From Sediminibacterium ginsengisoli (GTDB taxonomy: Bacteria > Bacteroidota > Bacteroidia > Chitinophagales > Chitinophagaceae), in assembly GCA_945901845.1 (NCBI GenBank), contig CAMDLR010000017.1, positions 1 through 46,005 on the forward strand: 46,005 bases of DNA. Direction: 5' to 3'. The notes under the pieces were generated by a model that was not told where the DNA came from, searched no databases, and saw nothing but the letters and a program-made list of their open reading frames with translations. The translations under genes and the position numbers were made by a program. Positions 33,173 to 42,608 of the stretch are shown here, piece by piece (the stretch's first letter is position 1; the number at the start of each line of letters is the position of its first letter).

Positions 33173-35614
33173 TTGTTTGCAGAAATTATCATACCACTTG
33201 CTTTACCTAAAAACTACACATGGGCCATCCCTGCTAGGTTTCAGGCAATCGTAAGCCCAGGCATCAGAGTTGAAGTATTACTAGGGCGCAACAAAAAATA
33301 TGCAGGTATCATTAAAAAAATTACACTCGAAAAGCCTGCTGCTTTTGAACCCAAAGAAATTTTACAAGTAATTGACGAAACACCCATCTTACATCCAACA
33401 CAACTAGAATTTTGGGAGTGGATTGCTTCCTATTATATGTGTACAGAGGGCGAAGTGATGCAAGCGGCCGTTCCTGCCAATTTAAAATTAACCAGCGAAA
33501 GTATATTAATTTGGAATGAAGACCGTACACTCGATTTTTCTGATTTAAGCGATAACGAATATGTAGTTGCCGAAGCACTCCATATTAAAAAGGAGCTTAA
33601 GCTTTCGGAGGTTCAGCAACTCATAGACGCAACACATGTATATCCACTCATAAAAAAACTAATAGAAAAAGAAGTTTGCTTTATATGGGAAGCACTAAAA
33701 GATAAATACAAAGCAAAACGAGAAACCTTTATTCGTTTATCAGATGCGTATAAAAGTGAAGCCGCACTTGAAGTACTATTAAACACCCTGACAAAGGCAC
33801 CCAAGCAAATGGAACTGCTACTGGCATTTATGCATTTGCAAAAGACCGCGCCAGAAGTGATTCAATCGGAGCTCTTAAAGAAATCGGGAGCGAGTGCCGC
33901 ACAATTAAAAGGCCTCATTGAAAAAGGGATATTAATAGCCGATAAAAGAGCCGTAGACCGCTTTAATTATGGAATTGACAATACCGAATTAGAAAACACC
34001 TACACCCTATCGGAAGCACAAACAAATGCATACAACAACCTCGTTACTTTATTTGATACCAAACCCGTTTGCTTACTACATGGCGTAACCGCTAGTGGTA
34101 AAACCCAGATTTATATTAAACTCATAGAATCCTTTATAGCAAAGGGCCAGCAGGCATTATACATGCTCCCAGAAATTGCTTTAACGGCTCAAATGATACG
34201 CCGTTTACAATTTTACTTTGGTGATAAAATAGCTATTTATCATTCTAAATTTAATGCCAACGAAAGAGTAGAAATTTGGAACAAAGTAAACTCGGGGCAA
34301 ATAAAAATTGTATTGGGTGCAAGATCTGCATTACTCTTACCATTTAAAAATTTAGGACTCATTATTGCAGATGAAGAGCATGACCCTTCCTATAAACAAC
34401 AAGACCCTGCGCCACGTTACCATGCAAGAGATGCTGCCATATATTATGCAACACTATTTAATGCCAAAGTATTACTTGGTAGCGCCACTCCATCTATAGA
34501 AAGTTATTACAACGCACTACAACATAAATTTGGACTCGTTACATTACTAGAACGCTTTGGAGCAGCTACACTTCCTAACATCGATATTATCAATGTTCAA
34601 AAATTACCTAAAAAAGGAAAAGTAGCACTCACCGAACCACTCATAGAAGCCATTAAAGAAACACTGGCAAAAAATAAACAAGTCATTTTATTTCAGAATA
34701 GAAGAGGCTATGCACCCTATACGATTTGTGATACCTGCGGATGGATTCCACAATGCAAACAATGCGACGTAACCCTTACCTATCATAAAGCAAAAAACAC
34801 ATTAACCTGTCATTACTGCGGTAGTAATTATCCAGTCGTGAACCAATGTGCCGCCTGTGGTAGCAATCAGTTCACCCAAAAGAATTTTGGCACAGAGCAA
34901 ATACAAGAACTCTTATCGGAACTTTTACCTGATGCGCGAGTTGCCCGAATGGATCATGATAGTGTAAAAGGAAAAAATGAGCACGACGCCCTCATTAAAT
35001 TATTTGAACAACGCGCCATTGATATTTTAGTAGGTACGCAAATGGTGGTAAAAGGGCTAGACTTTGAACACGTAAACCTAGTAGGCATTATTGACGCCGA
35101 TGGTATTTTAAGTTTCACAGATTTTAGGGTCAATGAAAAAGCCTATCAACTTATGGAACAAGTAAGTGGCAGAGCAGGTCGTAAAGATGATCAAGGGAAG
35201 GTGCTCATTCAAGTAAGCCAGGCAAACCACCCAGTACTTCAATTTGTACAGCAGCACAATTACCCAGCCCTATTTAATTTTGAAATTGACAACCGACAAG
35301 AATTTAACTATCCTCCTTTTTCTAGAATTATACTAATTACCTGTAAGCATGTAGATAAAAACGTAGCACAAGAGGCTGCAAATATATTAATGCGCGGCTT
35401 AAGCAGTAGTTATGGAAAATATATTACAGGGCCAGCACAACCCGTTGTAGACCGCATTAGAAACCAATATTTATGGGAACTACTTTGCAAGATTCCAAAA
35501 CAACAAGTAAGTATTGGAACTTTTAAAACGAGGTTGCAGCAACAAATTTTGATTTTGCAAACCAATAAAAGATATAGATCGGTGAGCATTATTATCAATG
35601 TAGACCCGCTTTAG
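33173..35614 (+). CDS. priA: Primosomal replication protein N' (PriA helicase)
   Basis: PriA recognises stalled forks and reloads the replicative helicase. The 813-residue protein has the N-terminal DNA-binding region (FAEIIIPLALPKNYTWAIP), Walker A HGVTASGKTQ near residue 305, the DEEH box in IIADEEHDPSYKQ, and eight zinc-binding cysteines between CDTCGWIPQCKQC and CAACGS (about 520-565). The C-terminal helicase lobe carries QMVVKGLDFEHV and SGRAGRK. The start codon is TTG: the only in-frame codons between it and the upstream TAG (33155-33157) include no ATG, and the conserved FAEII begins directly after it. It is the last gene before a bidirectional terminator. Confidence 0.94.
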   Translation: MFAEIIIPLALPKNYTWAIPARFQAIVSPGIRVEVLLGRNKKYAGIIKKITLEKPAAFEPKEILQVIDETPILHPTQLEFWEWIASYYMCTEGEVMQAAVPANLKLTSESILIWNEDRTLDFSDLSDNEYVVAEALHIKKELKLSEVQQLIDATHVYPLIKKLIEKEVCFIWEALKDKYKAKRETFIRLSDAYKSEAALEVLLNTLTKAPKQMELLLAFMHLQKTAPEVIQSELLKKSGASAAQLKGLIEKGILIADKRAVDRFNYGIDNTELENTYTLSEAQTNAYNNLVTLFDTKPVCLLHGVTASGKTQIYIKLIESFIAKGQQALYMLPEIALTAQMIRRLQFYFGDKIAIYHSKFNANERVEIWNKVNSGQIKIVLGARSALLLPFKNLGLIIADEEHDPSYKQQDPAPRYHARDAAIYYATLFNAKVLLGSATPSIESYYNALQHKFGLVTLLERFGAATLPNIDIINVQKLPKKGKVALTEPLIEAIKETLAKNKQVILFQNRRGYAPYTICDTCGWIPQCKQCDVTLTYHKAKNTLTCHYCGSNYPVVNQCAACGSNQFTQKNFGTEQIQELLSELLPDARVARMDHDSVKGKNEHDALIKLFEQRAIDILVGTQMVVKGLDFEHVNLVGIIDADGILSFTDFRVNEKAYQLMEQVSGRAGRKDDQGKVLIQVSQANHPVLQFVQQHNYPALFNFEIDNRQEFNYPPFSRIILITCKHVDKNVAQEAANILMRGLSSSYGKYITGPAQPVVDRIRNQYLWELLCKIPKQQVSIGTFKTRLQQQILILQTNKRYRSVSIIINVDPL

Positions 35615-35624
35615 ATGTATAGCT

Positions 35625-35692
35625 GCGCTTGATGTTGAACCGCGTTTGAATTGGATCCGCGTTTGATGTTGAACCGTGCTTCATATTGAACC
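35625..35692. repeat. Four-copy 17-bp tandem repeat
   Basis: Four consecutive 17-base units follow the consensus GCGyTTGATGTTGAACC: 35625-35641, 35642-35658, 35659-35675 and 35676-35692. Units 1 and 3 differ at one base, while units 2 and 4 are more diverged. The array is non-coding, between convergent priA and ompA. Confidence 0.85.
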
Positions 35693-35740
35693 GATCAATA
35701 TTTTACAACTGAACTAAAAATTTTGACAAAAATTTTTGAC

Positions 35741-35776
35741 AAAAAAAAGAGCTGCCGTAAGGCAGCTCTTTTTAAA
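35741..35776 (-). terminator. Bidirectional terminator between ompA and priA
   Basis: AAAGAGCTGCC and GGCAGCTCTTT form a perfect 11-bp stem around GTAA. The minus strand continues with a run of T residues (complement of 35741-35748), and the plus strand with TTTTT. It therefore serves ompA and probably also priA. Confidence 0.9.
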
Positions 35777-35792
35777 TCTTATGAATTACGTA

Positions 35793-37151
35793 TTAGTAAT
35801 TTAATTTTAATTCTACTCTTCTGTTTGAGTTACGACCTTTTGCAGTTTTGTTATCAGCAATTGGTTGCTTTGAACCAAATCCAACTACCATAATTTTAGC
35901 AGCATCAACTTTACCTTTTTTAGTTAGGTAAGTTTGAACAGATAGAGCACGATTTTCAGATAATGGATCATTGATTTCATCTGTACCAGTGTTATCGCAA
36001 TGTCCTTCTACGGTTAATTTTAAATTAGCATCTTCATTTAAAGCCTTAGCAACTTTATTTAATCCTTTGAAAGAACTAGACATTAATTTAGAACTACCTG
36101 TAGCAAACAAAATATTTTTAGCACTTTCAGTTACGGCTTTAACAACATCTTGCTTAAATGCTGGACAACCATTATTTTCTTTTACACCTGCAAGTGTTGG
36201 ACACTTATCTTCTTCATCATTAATACCATCGTTGTCGGTATCTGGAACAGGACAACCTTGGTAACGAGCAACACCAGCAACAGTTGGACACTTGTCTTCT
36301 TCGTCATTAACACCATCTTTATCAGTGTCAGGAATTGGACAACCTTGGTATTTAGCAGTTCCTTTAACAGTAGGACATTTATCGTTTTCATCATTTACAC
36401 CATCACCATCTGTATCAGGAACAGGACAACCATCATACTTAGCTACACCGGCAACAGTTGGACATTTGTCTTTACTGTCAACAATGCCATCATTGTCGCT
36501 ATCTTTTTCTGTAGCAGGCGGTGGTGGTGGTGTAACTTTTACTGGCTCTGGTTTATCCTTTAGAGGAGAAACGATACCAATATTGTATGTCAAATGATTT
36601 GTTGCTAAACTTGACATTGCAGTTCTATGCACGAAATTTGTTGTTAAGAAATTATCATTTCCTAACTTAACTTGTAGACCAACTCCAATTGGAGCATATG
36701 TAGCAAAATAAGTTCCACCGTACATAGATGCACCAGCACCAATTGTAAAGTAAGGAACTACAAAATAATTGTCTTTTAACATTTTAACGTTAATAGCAAC
36801 ATCAGTTTCTAGTAAAAGTCTTTTAGCAGATGGAACTGCTACACCTGATCTAGCTCTAAAAGGATATCTTACAGAAGCTGCACCAATGCTAACTTGCAAA
36901 TCAACATATTCATTAAGACCTTCGATATACTGAAAAGACATACCTGGATCTAAATCTTTGATTTTTGTCCATTGGTTGTTGGTGATTACAGATGACGCTG
37001 AACCAGCACCAATTAAACCTGCAGTTGTTACATCTTGCAATTGAAAATGGAATCCAATTGAGGGTCTTTTTTTATAACTGATTGGGGTAGTTTGCGCAGT
37101 AGCAGAAACAGCCATTCCAATCACGATTAAAGAAAAGAGTAATTTCTTCAT
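35793..37151 (-). CDS. OmpA-family protein with thrombospondin type 3 repeats
   Basis: This outer-membrane protein of 452 residues anchors the envelope to peptidoglycan. The signal peptide ends in SATAQ (about residue 20). A beta-barrel-like region spans about 20-205 and is followed by a Pro-rich linker (PPPPPATEKD). Four calcium-binding thrombospondin type 3 repeats of 29 residues each have the pattern DTDxDGxNDExDKCPTxxG. A C-terminal OmpA domain carries LTVEGHCDNTG, LSENRALSVQTYL and GRNSNRRVEL. The repeats correspond to 87-bp repeats in the DNA (about 36180-36500). The ATG at 37149-37151 is chosen because it begins a standard signal peptide. A TATTTTTG box lies 23 bases upstream. Confidence 0.95.
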   Translation of the reverse strand: MKKLLFSLIVIGMAVSATAQTTPISYKKRPSIGFHFQLQDVTTAGLIGAGSASSVITNNQWTKIKDLDPGMSFQYIEGLNEYVDLQVSIGAASVRYPFRARSGVAVPSAKRLLLETDVAINVKMLKDNYFVVPYFTIGAGASMYGGTYFATYAPIGVGLQVKLGNDNFLTTNFVHRTAMSSLATNHLTYNIGIVSPLKDKPEPVKVTPPPPPATEKDSDNDGIVDSKDKCPTVAGVAKYDGCPVPDTDGDGVNDENDKCPTVKGTAKYQGCPIPDTDKDGVNDEEDKCPTVAGVARYQGCPVPDTDNDGINDEEDKCPTLAGVKENNGCPAFKQDVVKAVTESAKNILFATGSSKLMSSSFKGLNKVAKALNEDANLKLTVEGHCDNTGTDEINDPLSENRALSVQTYLTKKGKVDAAKIMVVGFGSKQPIADNKTAKGRNSNRRVELKLNY

Positions 37152-37174
37152 AAACAGTTTTTTATTAATTATTG

Positions 37175-37182
37175 CAAAAATA
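37175..37182 (-). promoter_or_regulatory. -7 element for the ompA-like gene
   Basis: The minus strand reads TATTTTTG, an exact TAnnTTTG match, 23 bases upstream of the start codon. A -33 TTG is not evident at the expected distance. Confidence 0.5.
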
Positions 37183-37254
37183 CAAGCTGAAACTGATTTT
37201 GAGAAAAAATTAATCAAAAACTAGGGTATTAATTTATCCCAATCGGTGTAAAAA

Positions 37255-37704
37255 CTACTTATTAGCCATTTTTTCTACTTTTTGCACCAAAACCTTACCT
37301 ATTCCCTGCTCAATTATGCCAATTTCTTTTGCCGCAAGCCTAGATAAATCAACAATTCTACCTTTTTTGGACATAGATACCGCCATTCGGTCATTAATCT
37401 TGACTATAACAAACTGATTATTCTTTGGATTTGTAACACGTACGTAAATACCCAAAGGGAAATTGTTACTAGCAGCTGTATATTTTTGTTGACTAAATAT
37501 CGCACCTGATGCCGTTTTTCTTCCTTCAAATTTTGAACTATAATAGCTAGCTATCCCAACAATTTCAGCACCTACCAATTTATACTCCTCCTCCTTAAAT
37601 GTAAGAATAGTCGTATCAATGACTGCATCAATTTGTTTAGCCTGCACTTGAATAACAGACAAACAAAATAATACTATTAATATGTATTTGGAAGTAATGG
37701 TCAC
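37255..37704 (-). CDS. RlpA-family double-psi beta-barrel protein
   Basis: This 149-residue exported protein carries the RlpA domain found in septal-ring lytic transglycosylases. The signal peptide covers about 1-22 (ending VQAKQ). GIASYYSSKFEGRKTASG (50-67) is the family signature, followed by PLGIYVRVTNPKN, the conserved NDR in VKINDRM, and GRIVDLSRLAAKEIG. It lacks the SPOR domain of longer RlpA proteins. Many members bind or cut peptidoglycan, and the Asp of NDR may be catalytic. The start is GTG, as no ATG occurs near the start of the signal peptide. It is upstream of the ompA-like gene, with a separate promoter between them. Confidence 0.88.
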   Translation of the reverse strand: MTITSKYILIVLFCLSVIQVQAKQIDAVIDTTILTFKEEEYKLVGAEIVGIASYYSSKFEGRKTASGAIFSQQKYTAASNNFPLGIYVRVTNPKNNQFVIVKINDRMAVSMSKKGRIVDLSRLAAKEIGIIEQGIGKVLVQKVEKMANK

Positions 37705-37825
37705 AAATTGAAATATAATTTAAATGTAATTTAATGATTGTAGAAGAACAAAAAAATATTTAAAGGAAAAATTGAATCGACTAAAAATTTAGGTAACCAT
37801 GCTTAAATAATTGAATAACAATAAT

Positions 37826-38131
37826 TTAAATAATTTCAACTGAAATTACGGAATCCAAGTCGATAGGACCATGAATGTGGGGAAATACCTCGTTTATAGA
37901 TCCAGCAAGTTCAAAAATAAGGGGGCTTGTCACCTTTGATTTTTCAATAGTAAGTTTAACCAAATTAGACTGCCCCTTGAAGTAACGCTCCAAAACACCT
38001 GGGACTTGCTCTTTGGTACTACAATGAATAAATCCTTCAATAGCTAGACTTTCAGCTACATAAGCTCCCTCTATTTGAGCTTGTTCCCAACCAGCAGCAG
38101 TAGTAATATGATAAATGTAACTAGACTCCAT
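37826..38131 (-). CDS. DUF952 family protein
   Basis: This 101-residue protein of unknown function starts with YIYHITTAAGWEQAQIEGAY and carries GFIHCSTKEQVPGVLERYF and FPHIHGPIDLDSV, the characteristic His and Ser positions of DUF952. The fold is thought to resemble ADP-ribosyl transferase-like or related small domains, but no activity is established. It begins nine bases after the aroC stop codon on the same strand, so it is probably the last gene of the aromatic cluster transcript. Confidence 0.88.
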   Translation of the reverse strand: MESSYIYHITTAAGWEQAQIEGAYVAESLAIEGFIHCSTKEQVPGVLERYFKGQSNLVKLTIEKSKVTSPLIFELAGSINEVFPHIHGPIDLDSVISVEII

Positions 38132-38140
38132 ATTGACGCT

Positions 38141-39148
38141 TTAATCCTTGATTATCAAGGGTATTTGTTGTGCTCTTAGCATTAAATCTACTAAAACTAT
38201 AGCAGTAACAGCTTCTAAAACCACAGGTACACGAAGTGCAATACACAAATCATGCCTTCCTTTAACGGAAAAAGGTTCCACTATATTGCTTTCCCAGTTC
38301 CAGCTTTCTTGGGTTTTAGGTGTTGAGGCGGTTGGCTTTATGGCGATTTTAAAATAAAGATCATTTCCGTTGGTAATTCCGCCAACAATTCCGCCAGCAT
38401 GATTGGTACTCGTTTTACCGCTCGCATCTAAAATTGCATCGTTATGGTTTACGCCAAACATTTTTGCAGCAGCAAACCCTGTTCCAAACTCAATGCCTCT
38501 AACGGCAGGAATAGAAAAAACAGCATGGGATAACATAGATTCTACCGAATCAAAAAAATGCTCCCCTAAACCAATGGGCAAATTAGAGGCGGTACAATCA
38601 ACAATACCACCAATACTATCTTTAGCATCAATGGCTAACTGCAACCCTTTATCGAGGTCAGTTTCACCCCCTATTTCTAAAATTTTAGAATGAACACGGA
38701 TGCCTCCAGTTATAGCCAATAATTTCTTTGCAATGACACCTGCAGCAACTAAGCATACTGTCAACCTGCCGCTAAAATGACCTCCTCCTCTATAATCTTC
38801 AAAACTACCATATTTTGCATGCGCTGTAAAATCGGCGTGGCCAGGACGTGGCACTTCACGGTGCTTATCGTAATCTTCAGATCTAGTATTATTGTTTTCA
38901 AATAAAATAGTAATGGGCGCCCCTGTTGTAAATCCTTTAAAAATGCCTGATTTAAAAATGGGTAAATCATCTTCCTTTCTGGGCGTAGTACCTTTTTGAA
39001 CACCTCCTTTTCTTCTTTCGGTATCTTCTATAAAGTCTGATGCTTGAATTGGTAATCCAGCAGGACATCCATCAATAGTAATACCCACACATGCACCATG
39101 CGATTCGCCAAAAATATGTACTCGAAATAAATGTCCAAAGGTATTCAT
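38141..39148 (-). CDS. aroC: Chorismate synthase
   Basis: AroC converts EPSP to chorismate with reduced FMN as cofactor. The 335-residue protein starts with NTFGHLFRVHIFGESHG, which holds the family signature and a catalytic His. The segment RPGHADFTAHAKYGSFEDYRGGGHFSGR is the most conserved part. IEFGTGFAAAKMFGVNHND and STNHAGGIVGGITNG follow, and the C-terminal GRHDLCIALRVPVVLEAV closes the active site. It follows aroA after 24 bases and precedes the DUF952 gene by nine. Confidence 0.97.
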   Translation of the reverse strand: MNTFGHLFRVHIFGESHGACVGITIDGCPAGLPIQASDFIEDTERRKGGVQKGTTPRKEDDLPIFKSGIFKGFTTGAPITILFENNNTRSEDYDKHREVPRPGHADFTAHAKYGSFEDYRGGGHFSGRLTVCLVAAGVIAKKLLAITGGIRVHSKILEIGGETDLDKGLQLAIDAKDSIGGIVDCTASNLPIGLGEHFFDSVESMLSHAVFSIPAVRGIEFGTGFAAAKMFGVNHNDAILDASGKTSTNHAGGIVGGITNGNDLYFKIAIKPTASTPKTQESWNWESNIVEPFSVKGRHDLCIALRVPVVLEAVTAIVLVDLMLRAQQIPLIIKD

Positions 39149-39172
39149 GGGTATAAAATTTATAGAAGCCGT

Positions 39173-40450
39173 TTACTTGTAATCGACCTCGGCAGAAAGA
39201 TACGAAAGGTCTTTGAAAAAATGAGGGTACGATTTATTGATCGCATCTGCATCCTCTATTTCTACAACACCATTTGCTTTTAACGCAGCTACAGCACATG
39301 CCATGGCAATGCGGTGATCATGTCTCGAATGAACAACACCACCTGTTACCCCTTTACCCCCATCTATAATCATTAAATCATCTTGTAGGGTAATTGAAAC
39401 GCCAAGTTTTCCAAACTCTTCTTGAAGTGTTAACGCTCTATCACTTTCTTTATGGGAAAGCCTACTCACACCTTCGATCACCGTTTTTCCGATACAAAAA
39501 GAGGCAAGTGCAACCAGTGGCGGAAATAAATCGGGACAATCGGTGGCATTAAAATGAAATGCTTTTAGTGGTAGCGGCGCAATTTCAATTTTTGTAGGTT
39601 GTATAGAAATTTGACAACCAGCATCGATTAATGCCTGCAATACGGCTTTATCGGCCTGCGTAGAAAAAGGATCCAATCCCTCTACAACAATGCCTCCAGC
39701 AATCGCACCAGCAACAAGTAAAAAAGATGCACCGCTCCAATCACCTTCTACTTGGTAGGTAACTGTCGTATTATCTAGGGAATTATTTGATGCAGAAAAA
39801 ACAAATTGTTCATGATTGATGCAAGTTACATCCCAACCAAAATGATTCATTACAGCTAATGTAAGATCTATATAAGGCTTGCTTTTTAAATGGGTTACAG
39901 TAATGGTACAATCAGATGCACCAGCACCTCCATAAGCCATTAATAGTCCTGTTAAAAATTGAGAACTGAGTGAACCATCGACGGTAATATTTTGCGGCTT
40001 GATAGGACCCTGAATTTGCAGCGGCAATTTACCCCCATCAGAAACAATAGACACTCCTAATTGTGGTAAAATTTCATCAAAAAAGTGCATAGGTCTAGTG
40101 GTTAAACTACCCATTCCAGTAATTGTAATTGGACTACTACTTAATGCAGCTATAGGCGTAAACATACGAATACCAAGTCCACTCTCTCCACAATTGATCG
40201 TACTACTTTGGGGCTTCACGCCGCCAGAAATAATATGCAAATTTCCGTTATCAAGTTTGGTAACAACAGCACCAAGTTTTTGAACCACATCTATGGCAGC
40301 CACATCATCACCACTAACGCCCGGATTTTTAATAACCGTTTCCCCTTTTCTGATTAACGCAGCCGCACATACACGCTGCATACTGCTTTTACTAGCAGGC
40401 GCTGTAATCGTTCCGGAAATCGAAGAAGGCGTTACGCGCGCATGAATCAT
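39173..40450 (-). CDS. aroA: 3-phosphoshikimate 1-carboxyvinyltransferase (EPSP synthase)
   Basis: AroA joins shikimate-3-phosphate and phosphoenolpyruvate to give EPSP. The 425-residue two-domain protein begins ARVTPSSISGTITAPASKSSMQRVC, with the phosphate-binding Lys and Ser. NCGESGLGIRMFTP is in the PEP site; LSSQFLTGLLMA and ATDCPDLFPPLVALA hold conserved residues; RLSHKESDRA and HDHRIAMACAVAAL are the C-terminal signature. The typical NAGTAMRP motif is altered to CGESGLGIR, as in a Bacteroidota group. Its start overlaps the aroB stop by four bases (ATGA), so translation is coupled. Confidence 0.95.
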   Translation of the reverse strand: MIHARVTPSSISGTITAPASKSSMQRVCAAALIRKGETVIKNPGVSGDDVAAIDVVQKLGAVVTKLDNGNLHIISGGVKPQSSTINCGESGLGIRMFTPIAALSSSPITITGMGSLTTRPMHFFDEILPQLGVSIVSDGGKLPLQIQGPIKPQNITVDGSLSSQFLTGLLMAYGGAGASDCTITVTHLKSKPYIDLTLAVMNHFGWDVTCINHEQFVFSASNNSLDNTTVTYQVEGDWSGASFLLVAGAIAGGIVVEGLDPFSTQADKAVLQALIDAGCQISIQPTKIEIAPLPLKAFHFNATDCPDLFPPLVALASFCIGKTVIEGVSRLSHKESDRALTLQEEFGKLGVSITLQDDLMIIDGGKGVTGGVVHSRHDHRIAMACAVAALKANGVVEIEDADAINKSYPHFFKDLSYLSAEVDYK

Positions 40451-41472
40451 GATTGAATCCCTTTTAATATTTTTTCAAGTGTCGCAAATGGAATGGTATG
40501 AATAACACCTTTGCCTAATTTTTCTAACAGAATATAATGCACTGCATCCTTTGTTTTTTTCTTATCCTTTTGTAAAATAGAAACCGCTTTTGAAACATTA
40601 AATGAAGCGTAGGTTGGCAAACCATACTTTTCCAAAAGTGCCACCAACAGATCTCTGCTTTTAAATTTCAATAATTGTTCGGCAATAACGGCTGCATAGG
40701 TCATGCCAATACTAATAGCTTGACCATGGCTTAATTCGTAGGTGTTTTCGAGTGCATGACCAAGTGTGTGACCAAAATTTAAAAGCTTACGGTCGGCCTT
40801 TTCAAATTCGTCGGCAATGACTACTTTGGTTTTAATCATTACATTTCGCGCTACAAGTTTTGCAGTTAAAGACAAGTCTTTTTTATAAGTAGCAAGCGTA
40901 TACGACTCTAATTGTTTTATAAGTGCAGCATCTTTAATGGCACCATGCTTGATAATTTCTGCAAAACCATTTTTCCATTCTGTTAATGGTAATGATTTTA
41001 AAAAACTAGTATCAAACAATAAAAAATCAGGTTGTCTAATAATACCCACCATGTTTTTGTAAACACCAACGTCTATTCCATTTTTTCCGCCAATAGAAGC
41101 GTCTACCATAGCAAGTAGAGACGTAGGCACAAAACCTACTGCAATACCACGCATGTATATACTAGCTACATAACCTGTAATATCTGTAATGACACCGCCG
41201 CCAACACCTATTAAAGTAGTTTGACGATCGGCACCTAATTCAATGAGTTGATCGATTACCACATCCACGGTTTGCTGTACTTTATACTGCTCACCTGGTT
41301 TTAACACGATGGTAGACCAACCTTTAAACTTTTTTTTATGGGCTTGAAAAACATTTTCATCTGTAATGATTACAGCCGAGGTAACAGGTACTAACTTTTT
41401 TAATGCATCAAAAGAAGCATCAAAATAATAAGGAACCGGCTTACCCGAAAAATGAAAAGTTCTTTTTTTCAT
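40447..41472 (-). CDS. aroB: 3-dehydroquinate synthase
   Basis: AroB cyclises DAHP to 3-dehydroquinate with NAD+ and a metal. The 341-residue protein has GVGGGVITDITGYVAS (NAD-binding), GFVPTSLLAMVDASIGGKNGID, NGFAEIIKHGAI, and the metal-ligand region LNFGHTLGHALENTYELSHGQA. The ATG at 41470-41472 is used; an upstream TTG would only lengthen it by six residues. It lies 29 bases after the DAHP synthase gene and is translationally coupled to aroA. Confidence 0.96.
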   Translation of the reverse strand: MKKRTFHFSGKPVPYYFDASFDALKKLVPVTSAVIITDENVFQAHKKKFKGWSTIVLKPGEQYKVQQTVDVVIDQLIELGADRQTTLIGVGGGVITDITGYVASIYMRGIAVGFVPTSLLAMVDASIGGKNGIDVGVYKNMVGIIRQPDFLLFDTSFLKSLPLTEWKNGFAEIIKHGAIKDAALIKQLESYTLATYKKDLSLTAKLVARNVMIKTKVVIADEFEKADRKLLNFGHTLGHALENTYELSHGQAISIGMTYAAVIAEQLLKFKSRDLLVALLEKYGLPTYASFNVSKAVSILQKDKKKTKDAVHYILLEKLGKGVIHTIPFATLEKILKGIQS

Positions 41473-41501
41473 CGGAAACAAATTATGCAAGAACGCCTAA
41501 A

Positions 41502-42587
41502 TTAGGAATTCATGATTTTATTTTGATGGTTGATACTCTCCATATGCACCGCATCAAAATATTTGGTAATAAATTCTTGACTTAATCCAAGCTTCTCACC
41601 TCTTTCGTAGGCGCGCGCTAAAATCGCATTCCATCTATTGGTTTGTAAAATGGTAATATTATTATCCTTTTTGTACTCACCAATTTTATCGGCAACTTTC
41701 ATTCGCTGACCAATGAGTTGCAACAATTCATCATCGAGCTGATTAATTTGCTGACGCATTTTTTCCATCACTGCGTGAAGTTCTTCAGAATCAATTTCTT
41801 CTGTTCTCCAAACAATAGAGCCAATCATTTCACCTAAACGTTCTGGCGTTACTTGTTGTTTAGCATCACTCCAGGCATTATCTGGATCGATATGGCTTTC
41901 AATAATTAGGCCGTCAAAATCAAGGTCAATGGCTTTTTGTGCAACGTCCAATAAAATATCTCTTCTACCACAAATATGCGAAGGATCGTTAATCATTAAC
42001 ATGCCTGGGTTACGGCGTTTCATTTCGATGGCTAAATGCCACATGGGTGCGTTTCTATATTCTGTATTACCATAAGAACTAAATCCTCTATGGATAAGAC
42101 CAATATTTTTAATGCCCGCATTTGCTACGCGCTCCACAGCACCAATCCATAATTCTAAATCGGGGTTGATGGGGTTTTTAATCAACACGGGAACATCAGC
42201 ACCTTTAAGTGCATCTGCAACATCTTGCACACTAAATGGATTAACGGTGGTTCTTGCACCAATCCATAATACATCTACACCAAAATGAAGTGCATCTTCT
42301 ACTTGTTTAGCAGTAGCAACCTCAATAGCAACAGGTAAGCCTGACTCTTTTCTAGCTTGTTGTAACCAAGGTAAGCCTTTGGTACCAATACCTTCAAAAC
42401 TACCAGGGCGTGTACGCGGCTTCCAAATGCCAGCACGTAAAATATCTACTTTACCAGTAGCCGCTAGTCTGGTTGCGGTTTGAACAACTTGATCTTCTGT
42501 TTCTGCGCTGCAGGGTCCAGAAATAATTAAGGGTCTTTTTTGTAGAAGTGCTTCCACTCCTTTTTTTGTTTCGATTGCTTGCTCCAT
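41502..42587 (-). CDS. Bifunctional DAHP synthase / chorismate mutase type II
   Basis: This 361-residue fusion catalyses the first step of the shikimate pathway and the chorismate-to-prephenate step. The N-terminal class I DAHP synthase (about 1-265) has ISGPCSAETEDQ, RAGIWKPRTRPGSFEGIG, LWIGARTTVNPFSVQ, and NDPSHICGRRD with metal ligands. The C-terminal AroQ-type chorismate mutase (about 270-355) has MRQQINQLDDELLQLIGQR and KVADKIGEYKKDN. This domain order is common in Bacteroidota and probably allows feedback control by prephenate. It lies 21 bases after the helicase gene and leads into aroB. Confidence 0.95.
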   Translation of the reverse strand: MEQAIETKKGVEALLQKRPLIISGPCSAETEDQVVQTATRLAATGKVDILRAGIWKPRTRPGSFEGIGTKGLPWLQQARKESGLPVAIEVATAKQVEDALHFGVDVLWIGARTTVNPFSVQDVADALKGADVPVLIKNPINPDLELWIGAVERVANAGIKNIGLIHRGFSSYGNTEYRNAPMWHLAIEMKRRNPGMLMINDPSHICGRRDILLDVAQKAIDLDFDGLIIESHIDPDNAWSDAKQQVTPERLGEMIGSIVWRTEEIDSEELHAVMEKMRQQINQLDDELLQLIGQRMKVADKIGEYKKDNNITILQTNRWNAILARAYERGEKLGLSQEFITKYFDAVHMESINHQNKIMNS

Positions 42588-42608
42588 AAAAAAATATACA
42601 ATATAAAA

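Noticed and set aside
35625..35692. Possible CRISPR array
   Set aside because: The units are contiguous 17-mers without spacers, and no cas genes are present.
36150..36597. Long plus-strand frames opposite the thrombospondin repeats
   Set aside because: They are antisense shadows of the repeated ompA-like coding sequence and have no promoter or conserved domain.
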